Below are positions 22,874-29,776 of a stretch of 37,567 nt of DNA, piece by piece. The notes under the pieces are model-generated. The model saw only the letters and a list, made by a program, of their open reading frames with translations, did no database searches and was not told the DNA's origin. The first letter of the stretch is position 1. Each line of letters begins with the position of its first letter. Position numbers and translations under genes: made by a program. Location: IMG/VR virus record IMGVR_UViG_3300027826_000152, positions 1 through 37,567 of that record; one strand, written 5' to 3'. This DNA is from a virus.

Positions 22874-23223
22874 ACGCTATCCCTCCCGTGTGCGGCCTGC
22901 GATGGCGTTCCTTGGAGCGTTTGGATCAACTCGGCGCGCTGATCGACCTCGTGCGCGACGATGGCCTCGAGCGAGGTGCGATGCTGCTTCGGATCATCGA
23001 GTATGCGCGTCGCGGTGTCGAGCGCGAACTGGCGCAGCATGGCGTGGATCGGCCGGCCCTGCCGGAGATCATCCTGCAGGTCCATAATGAGCGCCTGCTT
23101 GACGCCCTCCCAGCGCAGCAGCAGAAGCTTCCAGCCGGGCGTCGCCATCGTCTGCGTGATGAGCTGGAGCTCCTCGTTGTTCGTGACCGGCTGATCGCCA
23201 TCGGTGCGCCTAGGACGCGGCAC
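22870..23223 (-). CDS. Hypothetical protein, 117 aa, portal-scaffold interval
   Basis: 117 residues, helical, GTG start at 23223. The central part (residues 20-105) has regular amphipathic helices (LQLITQTMATPGWKLLLLRW and 'LDTATRILDDPKQHRTSLEA'). It overlaps the upstream gene by 14 bases and the scaffold start by 4. No family is recognised. An assembly role beside portal and scaffold is plausible. Confidence 0.68.
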   Translation of the reverse strand: MPRPRRTDGDQPVTNNEELQLITQTMATPGWKLLLLRWEGVKQALIMDLQDDLRQGRPIHAMLRQFALDTATRILDDPKQHRTSLEAIVAHEVDQRAELIQTLQGTPSQAAHGRDSV

Positions 23224-23440
23224 GGATTCGGTCCCAGTACCAGACGGGGTAGATCATCACCCAGCTGTGCGCGGTGTACCGATGTCGATCGCGCTCGCGC
23301 CAGAAGGCCTGATAGCACTCATCGCACAGGCCGAGCACCGGTTCGCGGTGGATCTCCTCGCAACCGTCGCCGAGGATCGCAACGCGCGTGGCGTACCTGA
23401 GGCACGACCGGTGATGATGCGGCTTCCACGTGCAGTGCAT
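23210..23440 (-). CDS. Small Cys/His-rich protein, 76 aa
   Basis: 76 residues starting Met-His-Cys-Thr-Trp-Lys. Metal-ligand candidates cluster at H2-C3, H8-H9-H10, C13, C26 and C38-x-x-C41 (CDEC), enough for one or two zinc sites. The C-terminus is aromatic (WVMIYPVWYWDR). The ATG at 23440 lies 12 bases after the portal stop and has no clear Shine-Dalgarno; a TTG three codons earlier is an alternative start. A zinc-stabilised assembly factor is possible. Confidence 0.6.
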   Translation of the reverse strand: MHCTWKPHHHRSCLRYATRVAILGDGCEEIHREPVLGLCDECYQAFWRERDRHRYTAHSWVMIYPVWYWDRIRAAS

Positions 23441-23451
23441 CGGCGTCAATA

Positions 23452-25536
23452 TCAGGCACCGACACCCATCGGTATCAGGTTCGCCGCTAGCCCGCCAACG
23501 CCGGCGGGTTGCGGCTGACGCGCCGTGACGCGCCGCACGGGCGCCCGCATCGGCCGCGGCCGGCCCGGTTGTCCCGGCTGCTCGCCTGAGGCGCCGCCCG
23601 GCTGCCCGGGCAGGGGCACGAGATTCCCGGCCTGTGTCTGCTTCGCCACTTCCTCGTCCGGCATGACCTGGCTCTTCACCATGAACGGTTCGATGTTCTT
23701 GATTCCGGCCGAGTACAAGAGCTGCTTGAAGATCTCGATCAGGTTGAACCGCTGCATGAGAATCTGATTCTGGGCGACGGCGAGCATGACTTGCTGCCAC
23801 GTCTGCACGTTCCGCATCGGATCCGGCGGGAGATCGCCTGTGTGAACGGGGAAGTCGAAGACGCCCTGGATGTCCTCGGGCGACACCGCGATGAGGTGGC
23901 TCTTGTACGGGTCGAGCCCCATGCGCGCCGCCTTGTCCCCCGTGATCTTGACGAACATTTCCTCGTCAAGGAACTGCTGGATGTTCGAGACGAGGTGGCG
24001 CATCCACGGCCGGATGCCCTGCTGGCTGAGGATCTGCGCCACGACCTTGCCGCGCATCTGCGCGATCTGCATGAGGCCGGCGAACACGGTTGCGCGCGAC
24101 TTCGTGGCCGTCTTGATGCCCATGTCCGGATTGATCGCCGCGGACGCCTGCGTGATCATCGTCTGGATCTGCTGGATCTCGACGTCGAACACGCCCGTGA
24201 TGTCCTGCACCTTGAGCTGCTGGATCGCCTCCGCGGCCGCGTTCGGCTTCCCCCACGCGTTCGGCAAGAGTCTGAGCCACTTCGCCGGCCCGGGCGCGCG
24301 CAGATCGTTGAGGTTCAGGAGCGATGGGTTCACGACGAACATGTCGTTGATCGTCTTCTTCATGTTGTCCATGCGGGCGCCGGCGAACCAGTCGGCCAGG
24401 TCCTGGAGCGGCTGGAAGATCTCGGTCGCGCCCTGGTTGAACGGCGAGTAGCCGTCGAAGTGGTACTCGCCGACCGAGACCGGGTGCTCGCCGTAGTCGT
24501 AGTCCCAGCGCTCGCACCGGATCGCCGTCGTGTAGTTGGCGAGCGTGACGACCCAGATCTCCGGCTCCGAGCCCGGGCCGAGGTCGAAGTCGGTCGGCCG
24601 GATCCGGACCCAGAGCGTATGTCCCATCACGTACCCGCGGTCGTCCTCGCCGAGCGATTGGTCCCAGGTCGCCGGGAACCCGAGCGTGTCGTAGCGGACC
24701 GATGTCTGAAACGCGGACCCCGCGCGCTCGCGCGCCCACGGCTCGATGTAATCGACGTTCTGGTAGGTGCCGTCGAGCTCGCCCTGCTTGAGCTCCTGCC
24801 ACGACCGGAACCAGGCGTACCCCGTGTAGTCGCCGCGCTGGACGAGCCCGGCGGGCTGGCGGGGATCGAAGATGTACATGTAGGGGTCGATGTTCCAGGT
24901 CGTGTTGCCGTTCCGGACGCGCACCTGCTTGCGGTACACGCGCTGGCGCGACATCGTCATGCCGAAGAACTCGACCGGCTCGTCCTCGCGCACCGTGCGC
25001 GTCTGGTAGGACTCGCACCATTCGTCCTGCACGGCGCCGAGCCCGTACTTCGTGATGTCGTGGATGTAGTTGTACAGCTTCAGGCGCCCGTTGTCCTGAT
25101 CGAGATCGTAGTCGAGCACTTCCTCCATGAGCTGCGCCGCCATCAGCTCGTCGGGCTTGCGCGCCTCCACGGGCATCATCGGCGTCTGGCTGGTGAGGAG
25201 GGTGTACGTGTACGCCGTCTGGTTCTGGTGGATCGCGTAGCTGATGGGAAGGGTGACCTTGACGTCGTGCGGCCTGAGCTGCCGGCCAGTGAGATCGTCG
25301 ACCTCCGTGGGGTCGACGTAGCACCGGAGCCGCTTGTCGATCTCCTGCCACTGCGACCACCGCGCCGCGATCGTTTGCTCGGAGAGATCGATCAAGCGCC
25401 GGCAGTGATCGACGAGCCGGCGGTGCCGCGGATTCTCCACGAGATCGCGGCCGTCGCGGCCGCTGATCGCCGTGCGGCTGTCGGGGGTGTTCTCAGGACT
25501 GGTGTACTTCTGGAGACTGACCGCTCGTGCTGGCAA
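23452..25536 (-). CDS. Portal protein (podovirus type)
   Basis: About 694 residues, in the range of P22- and T7-like portals. An N-terminal helical region has 'VKVTLPISYAIHQNQTAYTY' near 92-111. A wing region contains 'YNYIHDITKYGLGAVQDEW' near 155-173. The stem/crown part has 'EIFQPLQDLADWFAGARMDN' followed by a helix ending 'MFVVNPSLLNL'. The C-terminus is Pro/Gly/Gln-rich and likely disordered. Portal dodecamers form the DNA channel at one capsid vertex and bind the terminase and adaptor. Start is uncertain: the TTG at 25536 gives a 44-base overlap with the upstream gene, and a GTG at residue 32 is a shorter alternative. It follows the large terminase by four small genes. Confidence 0.84.
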   Translation of the reverse strand: MPARAVSLQKYTSPENTPDSRTAISGRDGRDLVENPRHRRLVDHCRRLIDLSEQTIAARWSQWQEIDKRLRCYVDPTEVDDLTGRQLRPHDVKVTLPISYAIHQNQTAYTYTLLTSQTPMMPVEARKPDELMAAQLMEEVLDYDLDQDNGRLKLYNYIHDITKYGLGAVQDEWCESYQTRTVREDEPVEFFGMTMSRQRVYRKQVRVRNGNTTWNIDPYMYIFDPRQPAGLVQRGDYTGYAWFRSWQELKQGELDGTYQNVDYIEPWARERAGSAFQTSVRYDTLGFPATWDQSLGEDDRGYVMGHTLWVRIRPTDFDLGPGSEPEIWVVTLANYTTAIRCERWDYDYGEHPVSVGEYHFDGYSPFNQGATEIFQPLQDLADWFAGARMDNMKKTINDMFVVNPSLLNLNDLRAPGPAKWLRLLPNAWGKPNAAAEAIQQLKVQDITGVFDVEIQQIQTMITQASAAINPDMGIKTATKSRATVFAGLMQIAQMRGKVVAQILSQQGIRPWMRHLVSNIQQFLDEEMFVKITGDKAARMGLDPYKSHLIAVSPEDIQGVFDFPVHTGDLPPDPMRNVQTWQQVMLAVAQNQILMQRFNLIEIFKQLLYSAGIKNIEPFMVKSQVMPDEEVAKQTQAGNLVPLPGQPGGASGEQPGQPGRPRPMRAPVRRVTARQPQPAGVGGLAANLIPMGVGA

Positions 25537-25738
25537 GGGTGAGTACCGCCTGGGTGAGTTCGATGATGGCGATCGCGACGTCGCGGTCGAACGCGCTGGG
25601 TTCAGACACGGTGCCGATCAGCTGCCAATGCTGCATGCGCGTGACCACCTGCAGGAGACGGGACGCGAGCCGACCGGGCGCCGGTGGCGCACTCGCGACG
25701 TCGGCCGGTCCCGCCTCCTGCGTCGGCGTCGGCGTCAT
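25493..25738 (-). CDS. Hypothetical protein, 81 aa
   Basis: 81 residues, with a Pro/Ala N-terminus, then a likely helical body (LLQVVTRMQHWQLIGTVSEP and 'AIAIIELTQAVLTLAS'). The start overlaps the upstream stop (ATGA). The 3' end overlaps the longest reading of the portal gene by 44 bases, which is one reason the portal start is unsure. Function unknown. Confidence 0.6.
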   Translation of the reverse strand: MTPTPTQEAGPADVASAPPAPGRLASRLLQVVTRMQHWQLIGTVSEPSAFDRDVAIAIIELTQAVLTLASTSGQSPEVHQS

Positions 25739-25980
25739 TGTGTGCGCATCGGTACGGCGAGCGTCTTGATGGCCGGTCGGATCTCCATCGGCCGCTGCAG
25801 CACCACGCGGGCCTGGTCGACGTTCACCACGAGCCAGCCGTCGTTCTCCATCTGTGCGATCTCGTCGTTGATCTCTTGATGCTGGCGCGGCACCACGAGC
25901 GTGCCGTGCTCATTCGGCTTGCACAGCATGATCACGCGGACGCGGCAGGGCGGCTGCGGATTGGGCGGGGGCGTGCTCAT
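25735..25980 (-). CDS. Hypothetical protein, 81 aa, downstream of a stop-GCGATCGC-start junction
   Basis: 81 residues. A Pro-rich start is followed by 'CRVRVIMLCKPNEHGTLVVP' and 'WLVVNVDQARVVLQRPM', a small alpha/beta protein of unknown family. It has no Shine-Dalgarno; instead the upstream gene stop, GCGATCGC and GC run directly into its ATG at 25980. The same layout is found at two other junctions nearby. Confidence 0.65.
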   Translation of the reverse strand: MSTPPPNPQPPCRVRVIMLCKPNEHGTLVVPRQHQEINDEIAQMENDGWLVVNVDQARVVLQRPMEIRPAIKTLAVPMRTQ

Positions 25981-25993
25981 GCGCGATCGCTCA
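25978..25993 (-). promoter_or_regulatory. TGA-GCGATCGC-NC-RTG junction element, copy 1
   Basis: On the minus strand the stop TGA of the 25991 gene, the palindrome GCGATCGC, two bases (GC) and the start ATG are contiguous. There is no room for a normal Shine-Dalgarno. It is identical in layout to copies at 27843-27858 and 28044-28059. Confidence 0.72.
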
Positions 25994-26407
25994 CGGGGTT
26001 ACCTCGACCTTGCTGATCTGCGCCCACGGCACGAACCGGCCGCGGCCACCGTGCCCGATCGTGTCCGGCGCCTCACGGATCTGCCGGTGCTCCTCGAGCG
26101 TCGGCCGGTGGATGTACGCGATCCCATCGTTGGTCAGCACGATATCGACCTCGTGGCCGTCGCAGTCGAGCTGCACGATGGGATAGGGGATGGGGTCCGC
26201 GCTCCAGCAGACGAGCTTCTGCAACAGCGCGTCTTTTGGCGCCGGCACAGGCGAGTCCGGATCCGCATAGACCGACAGGCGCTTGCCGAAGCCGCCGCGG
26301 TACGGTGCCGACGGCGCCTCAGACTCGATCGTGACAACTTCGGGCGCCGTCGTCAATGCGGGCTTCTTGGCGCCGATCCCGAGCGCCGCCTTCGCGCGAT
26401 CGATCAC
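25991..26407 (-). CDS. Hypothetical protein, 138 aa
   Basis: 138 residues, GTG start at 26407 with GAGGA upstream. The N-terminus is Ala/Lys-rich (MIDRAKAALGIGAKKPALT). The main part is a beta-rich domain with 'PYPIVQLDCDGHEVDIVLTN' near 75-94 and 'GIAYIHRPTLEEHRQIRE' near 96-113. No family is recognised. It lies between the large terminase and the portal, so an assembly role is plausible. Its stop is part of a junction element (copy 1). Confidence 0.66.
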   Translation of the reverse strand: MIDRAKAALGIGAKKPALTTAPEVVTIESEAPSAPYRGGFGKRLSVYADPDSPVPAPKDALLQKLVCWSADPIPYPIVQLDCDGHEVDIVLTNDGIAYIHRPTLEEHRQIREAPDTIGHGGRGRFVPWAQISKVEVTP

Positions 26408-26417
26408 GAAGGGTTCC

Positions 26418-27845
26418 TCATGAGACGTACCGGCCTCGAGGGGCGTGTCGAAACACGGCGCCGGTTGTTCGCCGCACGGGCGCGAAGTCCTGTTCGTTCG
26501 GGATGAGCGGCCCGGCCGGGCCCATCGCGCGCCGGAGCTCCGCCGGCGTCATGTCGTTCACGGTCATGGCCGCCAGGCCGTGCAGGAACGCGTCGATCAC
26601 GTGGCTGTACACGTTCTTCTGCGGCTCGAGCACGGTCTTGCCCGCGATCTGCTTCCACGCGTAGCCGCCCGCGAAGCCGCCGACCATGTACTGGCACCGA
26701 TGGTCGATTCGGAGCGCCGGCCGGCCGGCGTTTGTGCGCGTCAGCCACTTTCGCGCTGCTTCCAGGCGCCGACTAGCCGACGGCTCGCCCGGGATGAGAT
26801 GGATCTCGGGCTTCAAGAGCTCCTGACACGACCGCTGATCGGTCGGGCTCTTGGTCCACGCCGCCGGGTCCGCGTAGTCGGTCATGCTGAAGCCGGGGTA
26901 CAGCAGCTGCGACGTCGCGAGCACGGCCTGCTTGACGTCTTGGATTGCCTCGCCGTCGCGGGCAAGCGATTCATGGAGCACCTGACACTCGGTGCCGCTC
27001 CTGGAGAGCTGGAACCAGACGGTGCCGATCAGCCCCGGCAGATCCCATCCGCGGATAATGGGCCAGCCGGGCCACGGCTCAAGGTCCTGCTGTGCGACGT
27101 GGAAATCGAGGTTGAAGTAGCCCTTGAACACTGGCGTGCCGGCGAACTCGGTGAGCGGTTTCCAGCACATGTACAAGAAGTACTGCTTCCACCACTCCGG
27201 TTTCGTCCGCATCGATTCCACGAACTCGGCCGGCAGGTTCGGCGCGTTGTCGAACATCGAGATCTCGATCGCCTCATAGCCGGGCTCGTTGTGGTCGCGC
27301 AGATCGCCCGGCCCCCAGGTGTCGATGATCCACTGCGACCCCGAGTTCGCCTCGGCAAAGCCCGTGTACTCGGGATGGCGGCCATTCGGCAGCTTCCACG
27401 TGAGTCGCCCCGTGAGCCAGCGCCACAGGTCGCGCGTGATGTGCTGATCGTTCGCCTGGCAAATGCCGAACCAGCCGTACTCCGCGCTCCCAAACCGCTG
27501 CCAGTCGCTGAGGGGCCGGATTTCGATCGTCGACGGCGCGCCCTTGGTCCGCACCGTGATGATCCAGCCGCCTTCGTCCGACGCGATCTCGTACATGCCC
27601 TCGGGGATGCACTTCCGCCACTCACGGAGCAGCGTGTCCTTGGATTCCGTGAGCGTGTAGCGGCCGAGGAGCCCGCGGTTGCCTGGATACAGAAGCGAGT
27701 ACAGATATCCCCGCCAGCAGAGTGCCGTCGTCTTACCGGCACGGATCCCGCCGCCAAGGAACGGAAACGCGGATTTGGTGAGGACGAACTGCTCCTGCTT
27801 CGGCGTCATCACGAGACCGTTCGTGAAGGAGACGAGCTGCGTCAC
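26418..27845 (-). CDS. terL: Terminase large subunit (packaging ATPase/nuclease)
   Basis: 475 residues. N-terminal ATPase: Walker A GGIRAGKTT (32-40), Walker B region Y123-G-W-F-G-I-C-Q-A (123-131), and a coupling-type segment EANSGSQW (165-172). C-terminal RNase-H-like nuclease: RGWDLPG (D268 as first acid), the Y-A-D-P motif with D326, and VIDAFLHG with D418. The normal D/E at Walker B is Cys (C129), in a family that often has D/E-Q-A here. GTG start at 27845 directly follows a stop-GCGATCGC-GC element (copy 2) with no Shine-Dalgarno. It pumps DNA into the procapsid through the portal and cuts concatemers. Confidence 0.88.
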   Translation of the reverse strand: MTQLVSFTNGLVMTPKQEQFVLTKSAFPFLGGGIRAGKTTALCWRGYLYSLLYPGNRGLLGRYTLTESKDTLLREWRKCIPEGMYEIASDEGGWIITVRTKGAPSTIEIRPLSDWQRFGSAEYGWFGICQANDQHITRDLWRWLTGRLTWKLPNGRHPEYTGFAEANSGSQWIIDTWGPGDLRDHNEPGYEAIEISMFDNAPNLPAEFVESMRTKPEWWKQYFLYMCWKPLTEFAGTPVFKGYFNLDFHVAQQDLEPWPGWPIIRGWDLPGLIGTVWFQLSRSGTECQVLHESLARDGEAIQDVKQAVLATSQLLYPGFSMTDYADPAAWTKSPTDQRSCQELLKPEIHLIPGEPSASRRLEAARKWLTRTNAGRPALRIDHRCQYMVGGFAGGYAWKQIAGKTVLEPQKNVYSHVIDAFLHGLAAMTVNDMTPAELRRAMGPAGPLIPNEQDFAPVRRTTGAVFRHAPRGRYVS

Positions 27846-27858
27846 GCGCGATCGCTCA
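27843..27858 (-). promoter_or_regulatory. TGA-GCGATCGC-NC-RTG junction element, copy 2 (before terL)
   Basis: TGA (27856-27858), GCGATCGC (27848-27855), GC, then the GTG start of the large terminase. No clear Shine-Dalgarno is present. The TGA closes the short open frame at 27856-27972. Confidence 0.72.
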
Positions 27859-27972
27859 CTTGGGATAGACCTTGATCACGCTGCCGGGCTCCCACATCTC
27901 GATCCACTGGTGGCGGATCGCGTCAAGGTCATAGTGTGCCGCGAGCTTTTGCGCGTTCTTTTCGGGAAGAGA
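27856..27972 (-). pseudogene. Gene-like open frame lacking a start, possible frameshift remnant
   Basis: Reading the minus strand from 27972 gives 38 residues of normal protein character (segments EKNAQKLAAHYDL and 'IRHQWIEMWEPGSVIKVYPK') ending exactly at the TGA of junction copy 2. A TAG lies directly before it and there is no ATG, GTG or TTG except a late internal Met. The ATG at 28046, which sits in junction copy 3, opens a different frame that would need a -1 shift near the AAAAG at about 27960 to join it. Either a base was lost, the shift is programmed, or this is a decayed gene. The 56-residue product of the unshifted frame (27876-28046) looks random. Confidence 0.42.
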
Positions 27973-27986
27973 CTAGTAAGCAAACA

Positions 27987-28015
27987 AAGATCGTGCGCTA
28001 GCCCGCATCTGACAA
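27987..28015 (-). promoter_or_regulatory. Candidate promoter upstream of terL
   Basis: On the minus strand TTGTCA (28010-28015) is followed after 17 bases by GATCTT (27987-27992). The -35 matches five of six consensus positions, the -10 only three. The surrounding 130 bases are less GC-rich than neighbours and have stops in all minus frames except the short ones noted. This is a weak prediction; it would drive packaging genes. Confidence 0.3.
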
Positions 28016-28043
28016 GGCCTAGCGGAAACACCGCAGTATCACT

Positions 28044-28061
28044 CATGAGCGATCGCTCATG
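28044..28061 (-). promoter_or_regulatory. Junction element copy 3 with an 18-bp perfect palindrome
   Basis: CATGAGCGATCGCTCATG is perfectly self-complementary over 18 bases. Within it (28044-28059), the TGA stop of the upstream gene, GCGATCGC, TC and an ATG are contiguous on the minus strand, as in copies 1 and 2. Because it is a palindrome, an ATG and a TGA also appear on the plus strand. It could be a protein-binding site or an RNA hairpin that hides the start codon (inference). Confidence 0.68.
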
Positions 28062-28269
28062 CCGGCCGTTTCCGACGCGCGTCGGATTTCGGCCGAGGCG
28101 CGACGCGCGCCACCGTATCGCGCAGCTGGATCCACTCCGGCAGCCCGATCGTGATGCGCGCCACCATGCGTGCGTGCGGCCCGCCGGCATCGATCATCTC
28201 GACGAGCCGCTGGTGATAGGCAGCGATGGCCGTGAGGAGCTGCTCAAGCTTCGCGCGCTGGCTTACCAC
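28057..28269 (-). CDS. Hypothetical basic helical protein, 70 aa
   Basis: 70 residues, GTG start at 28269 overlapping the upstream stop by 7 bases. A helical N-terminal half (LEQLLTAIAAYHQRLVEMID) is followed by a basic C-terminus (PRPKSDARRKRPA). This fits a small nucleic-acid-binding or packaging accessory. Its stop TGA is the first part of junction copy 3. Family not recognised. Confidence 0.6.
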   Translation of the reverse strand: MVSQRAKLEQLLTAIAAYHQRLVEMIDAGGPHARMVARITIGLPEWIQLRDTVARVAPRPKSDARRKRPA

Positions 28270-28622
28270 GGCACCGGCAGCCCCGCCCGCTGGATCTCGG
28301 CCGTAAGCCCATGGAGCGAGATCCCGCGGCGCCGCGCGTACGCCCAGCTGGCGCGAAACTCGTTGACCAGGCTGTCATACCGGTCCATGATGCGAGCGTT
28401 CTTCTCCGGATCGAACTCGGCATTCGTCTCGACGAGCGCGAGCAGGATGTCATAGAGCACGCCGAGCTCCTTGATAATATCGCCCAATGGCCGCGGCACA
28501 ATGTCGGGGACGGCGCCCTCGCGCCGATCGAGGTGGCTAAGAATCCACCGCTGGAAGTCGTCGGGCTTGCGCACCTGTTTCGGCGGCTGCTGCCGACGTA
28601 GCATGCGCTCGAGGCTACCCAT
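28263..28622 (-). CDS. Hypothetical helical protein, 119 aa
   Basis: 119 residues with helices 'DDFQRWILSHLDRREG', 'LGDIIKELGVLYDILLALVE' and 'NARIMDRYDSLVNEFRASW'. It starts at the ATG at 28622, overlapping the small-terminase-like gene by 8 bases. No family is recognised. Position between the two terminase-type genes suggests a packaging accessory. Confidence 0.66.
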   Translation of the reverse strand: MGSLERMLRRQQPPKQVRKPDDFQRWILSHLDRREGAVPDIVPRPLGDIIKELGVLYDILLALVETNAEFDPEKNARIMDRYDSLVNEFRASWAYARRRGISLHGLTAEIQRAGLPVPW

Positions 28623-28941
28623 CGTGCCGGTCGGCCTCCTCGAACCGCTTTCCCATCGCGTCCGTCACCTGAATCGTGATCGGCCCGCCCTTGAGATCGA
28701 TCGTCTCGTTCGCCTTGCCGTGCAGTTTGTCGTCCAGGAACATCGCGATTCGAGCCCGGGTCGCCATTTTAATCTTGCCACTTCCGATAATCCGCTCGAA
28801 GAGCTGCTGCAGCTGCGGTTCGATCGACTCGAGCCACTCCCGCCGCGGCAACTTCGGTCGCCCTTTCGGATTTCCTGATTGGCCTTTGCGCCAGGGCTTG
28901 AGATTCTGCGGAGTGCCACCAGGCCGCGGCATACGAGGCAA
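28615..28941 (-). CDS. DUF5681-type protein, probable small terminase subunit
   Basis: 108 residues. The basic N-terminus contains 'KPWRKGQSGNPKGRPKLP' (15-32), the signature of DUF5681 proteins found near phage terminases. A helical region follows (LESIEPQLQQLFERIIGSG), then a segment 'ARIAMFLDDKLHGKANETID' and a beta-like end. Small terminases bind the packaging site and load the large subunit. The function is inferred from signature and position before terL. ATG at 28941. Confidence 0.72.
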   Translation of the reverse strand: MPRMPRPGGTPQNLKPWRKGQSGNPKGRPKLPRREWLESIEPQLQQLFERIIGSGKIKMATRARIAMFLDDKLHGKANETIDLKGGPITIQVTDAMGKRFEEADRHDG

Positions 28942-28951
28942 CAGTTGTTCA

Positions 28952-29434
28952 CTACTCGATCACTGATTCCTCCCGCGCCGCCCGCCAGGCGTGGACCACG
29001 CCCGTGAAAAAGCACAGTGCTTCGGCGTTACGCCGGCGTACAAGTCCGGGCAGGACCTCAGTATCTTGATGGACCCACAACCGGAATTGGCCCACAGCGC
29101 CGAGATAGTCGCCGGTGTTGAGCAGATGCAGGAGTGTGCTCGTGTGCTCCGCTCCGGCGCCGACATTGTAGCCGAACGAGATGAGCGCGCCGATCATGGC
29201 GTCGGTCACGGGGACGAGCGACGAGATGGAGGAGCGGACTTCCGTTTCCGGGGTGGCGATGCGTAGCGCTAAGGTCGTGTCGGCCTGTTCTTGGGTCCAG
29301 ATCAATCCTTCGTGGATACCGCCGGCGGTCTCGCCCCAGCCGATCGTCCAGACGCCGCCCGGGTCCTGATAGGCCTCGAGTCGGCAACCTTCGAAGGCGC
29401 GGATGAGCGTGTTCGCGTACTCGCGGGCGGTCAT
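28952..29434 (-). CDS. T4-type lysozyme (GH24 endolysin)
   Basis: 160 residues with the GH24 catalytic triad at exact T4 lysozyme spacing: E15 (in RAFEG), D24 (in YQDPGG) and T30 (in WTIGWG). It also has 'SFGYNVGAG' and the terminal 'LVRRRNAEALCFFTG'. It cuts the MurNAc-GlcNAc bond of peptidoglycan. No signal peptide, so a holin is needed. It is separated from the lysis block at 418-2493 and lies upstream of the small terminase gene, divergent from the plus-strand cassette. Having a GH24 and a GH25-like enzyme in one genome is unusual. Confidence 0.88.
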   Translation of the reverse strand: MTAREYANTLIRAFEGCRLEAYQDPGGVWTIGWGETAGGIHEGLIWTQEQADTTLALRIATPETEVRSSISSLVPVTDAMIGALISFGYNVGAGAEHTSTLLHLLNTGDYLGAVGQFRLWVHQDTEVLPGLVRRRNAEALCFFTGVVHAWRAAREESVIE

Positions 29435-29508
29435 CGCGGTTCAGGGGTCCAGTCGCTCATGGCTGCTCCCGCGCTGCCCAGCGTTGATCCCCGAACAAAG
29501 ATTCCCTA

Positions 29509-29538
29509 TTGCCATCTGGCAACATCCCATGGTACAGT
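29509..29538 (+). promoter_or_regulatory. Promoter with overlapping inverted-repeat operator
   Basis: TTGCCA (29509-29514), an 18-base spacer and TACAGT (29533-29538) form a plausible sigma70 promoter for the plus-strand cassette. The -35 lies inside the inverted repeat TTGCCA-TC-TGGCAA (29509-29522), a typical repressor-site arrangement. It lies in the 143-base divergent gap between the lysozyme and the cassette. Confidence 0.55.
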
Positions 29539-29577
29539 GCTCTCGACAGACACATGGATGACGGAGGGAGGATCACA

Positions 29578-29776
29578 ATGAATATCCGATATCGGGTTGA
29601 GGTCCAATATGAGTCGACCCGCGAGTGGTATACGCCGGGCGATACTGTTGACTGCGAATTCGACACGCGAGGCGGAGCGAGCCATCGAGGCGTTACGCTG
29701 CCTCGACGACGAGTGGAAACATGGGACGTATCGCATCGTGGAGGCGCAAACGCATGGATGGGGGGCAGATCAATGA
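29578..29776 (+). pseudogene. Small cassette gene with an apparent frameshift
   Basis: From the ATG at 29578 (GGAGGGAGG upstream) the first 29 codons read like a real protein (RYRVEVQYESTREWYTPGD, then CEFDTR). After about 29664 that frame turns to low-quality sequence, while the +1 frame continues sensibly (EAERAIEALRCLDDEWKHGT, then 'YRIVEAQTHGWGADQ') and ends at TGA 29774-29776. That TGA overlaps the next ATG as ATGA. The open frame as such would run to 30000. One extra base or two missing bases (a GA unit in CGAGGCGG) would explain this. It could be a sequencing error, a true mutation or programmed +1 shifting. Confidence 0.6.

Noticed and set aside
23791-25542. Long plus-strand open frame of 583 codons opposite the portal gene
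   Set aside because: It is an antisense shadow: the minus-strand frame has clear portal sequence, and the plus frame is Arg/Leu/Val-rich low-complexity typical of GC-rich shadows.
26445-27875. Plus-strand frame of 476 codons opposite terL
   Set aside because: The minus strand carries all terminase motifs; the plus frame is compositionally biased.
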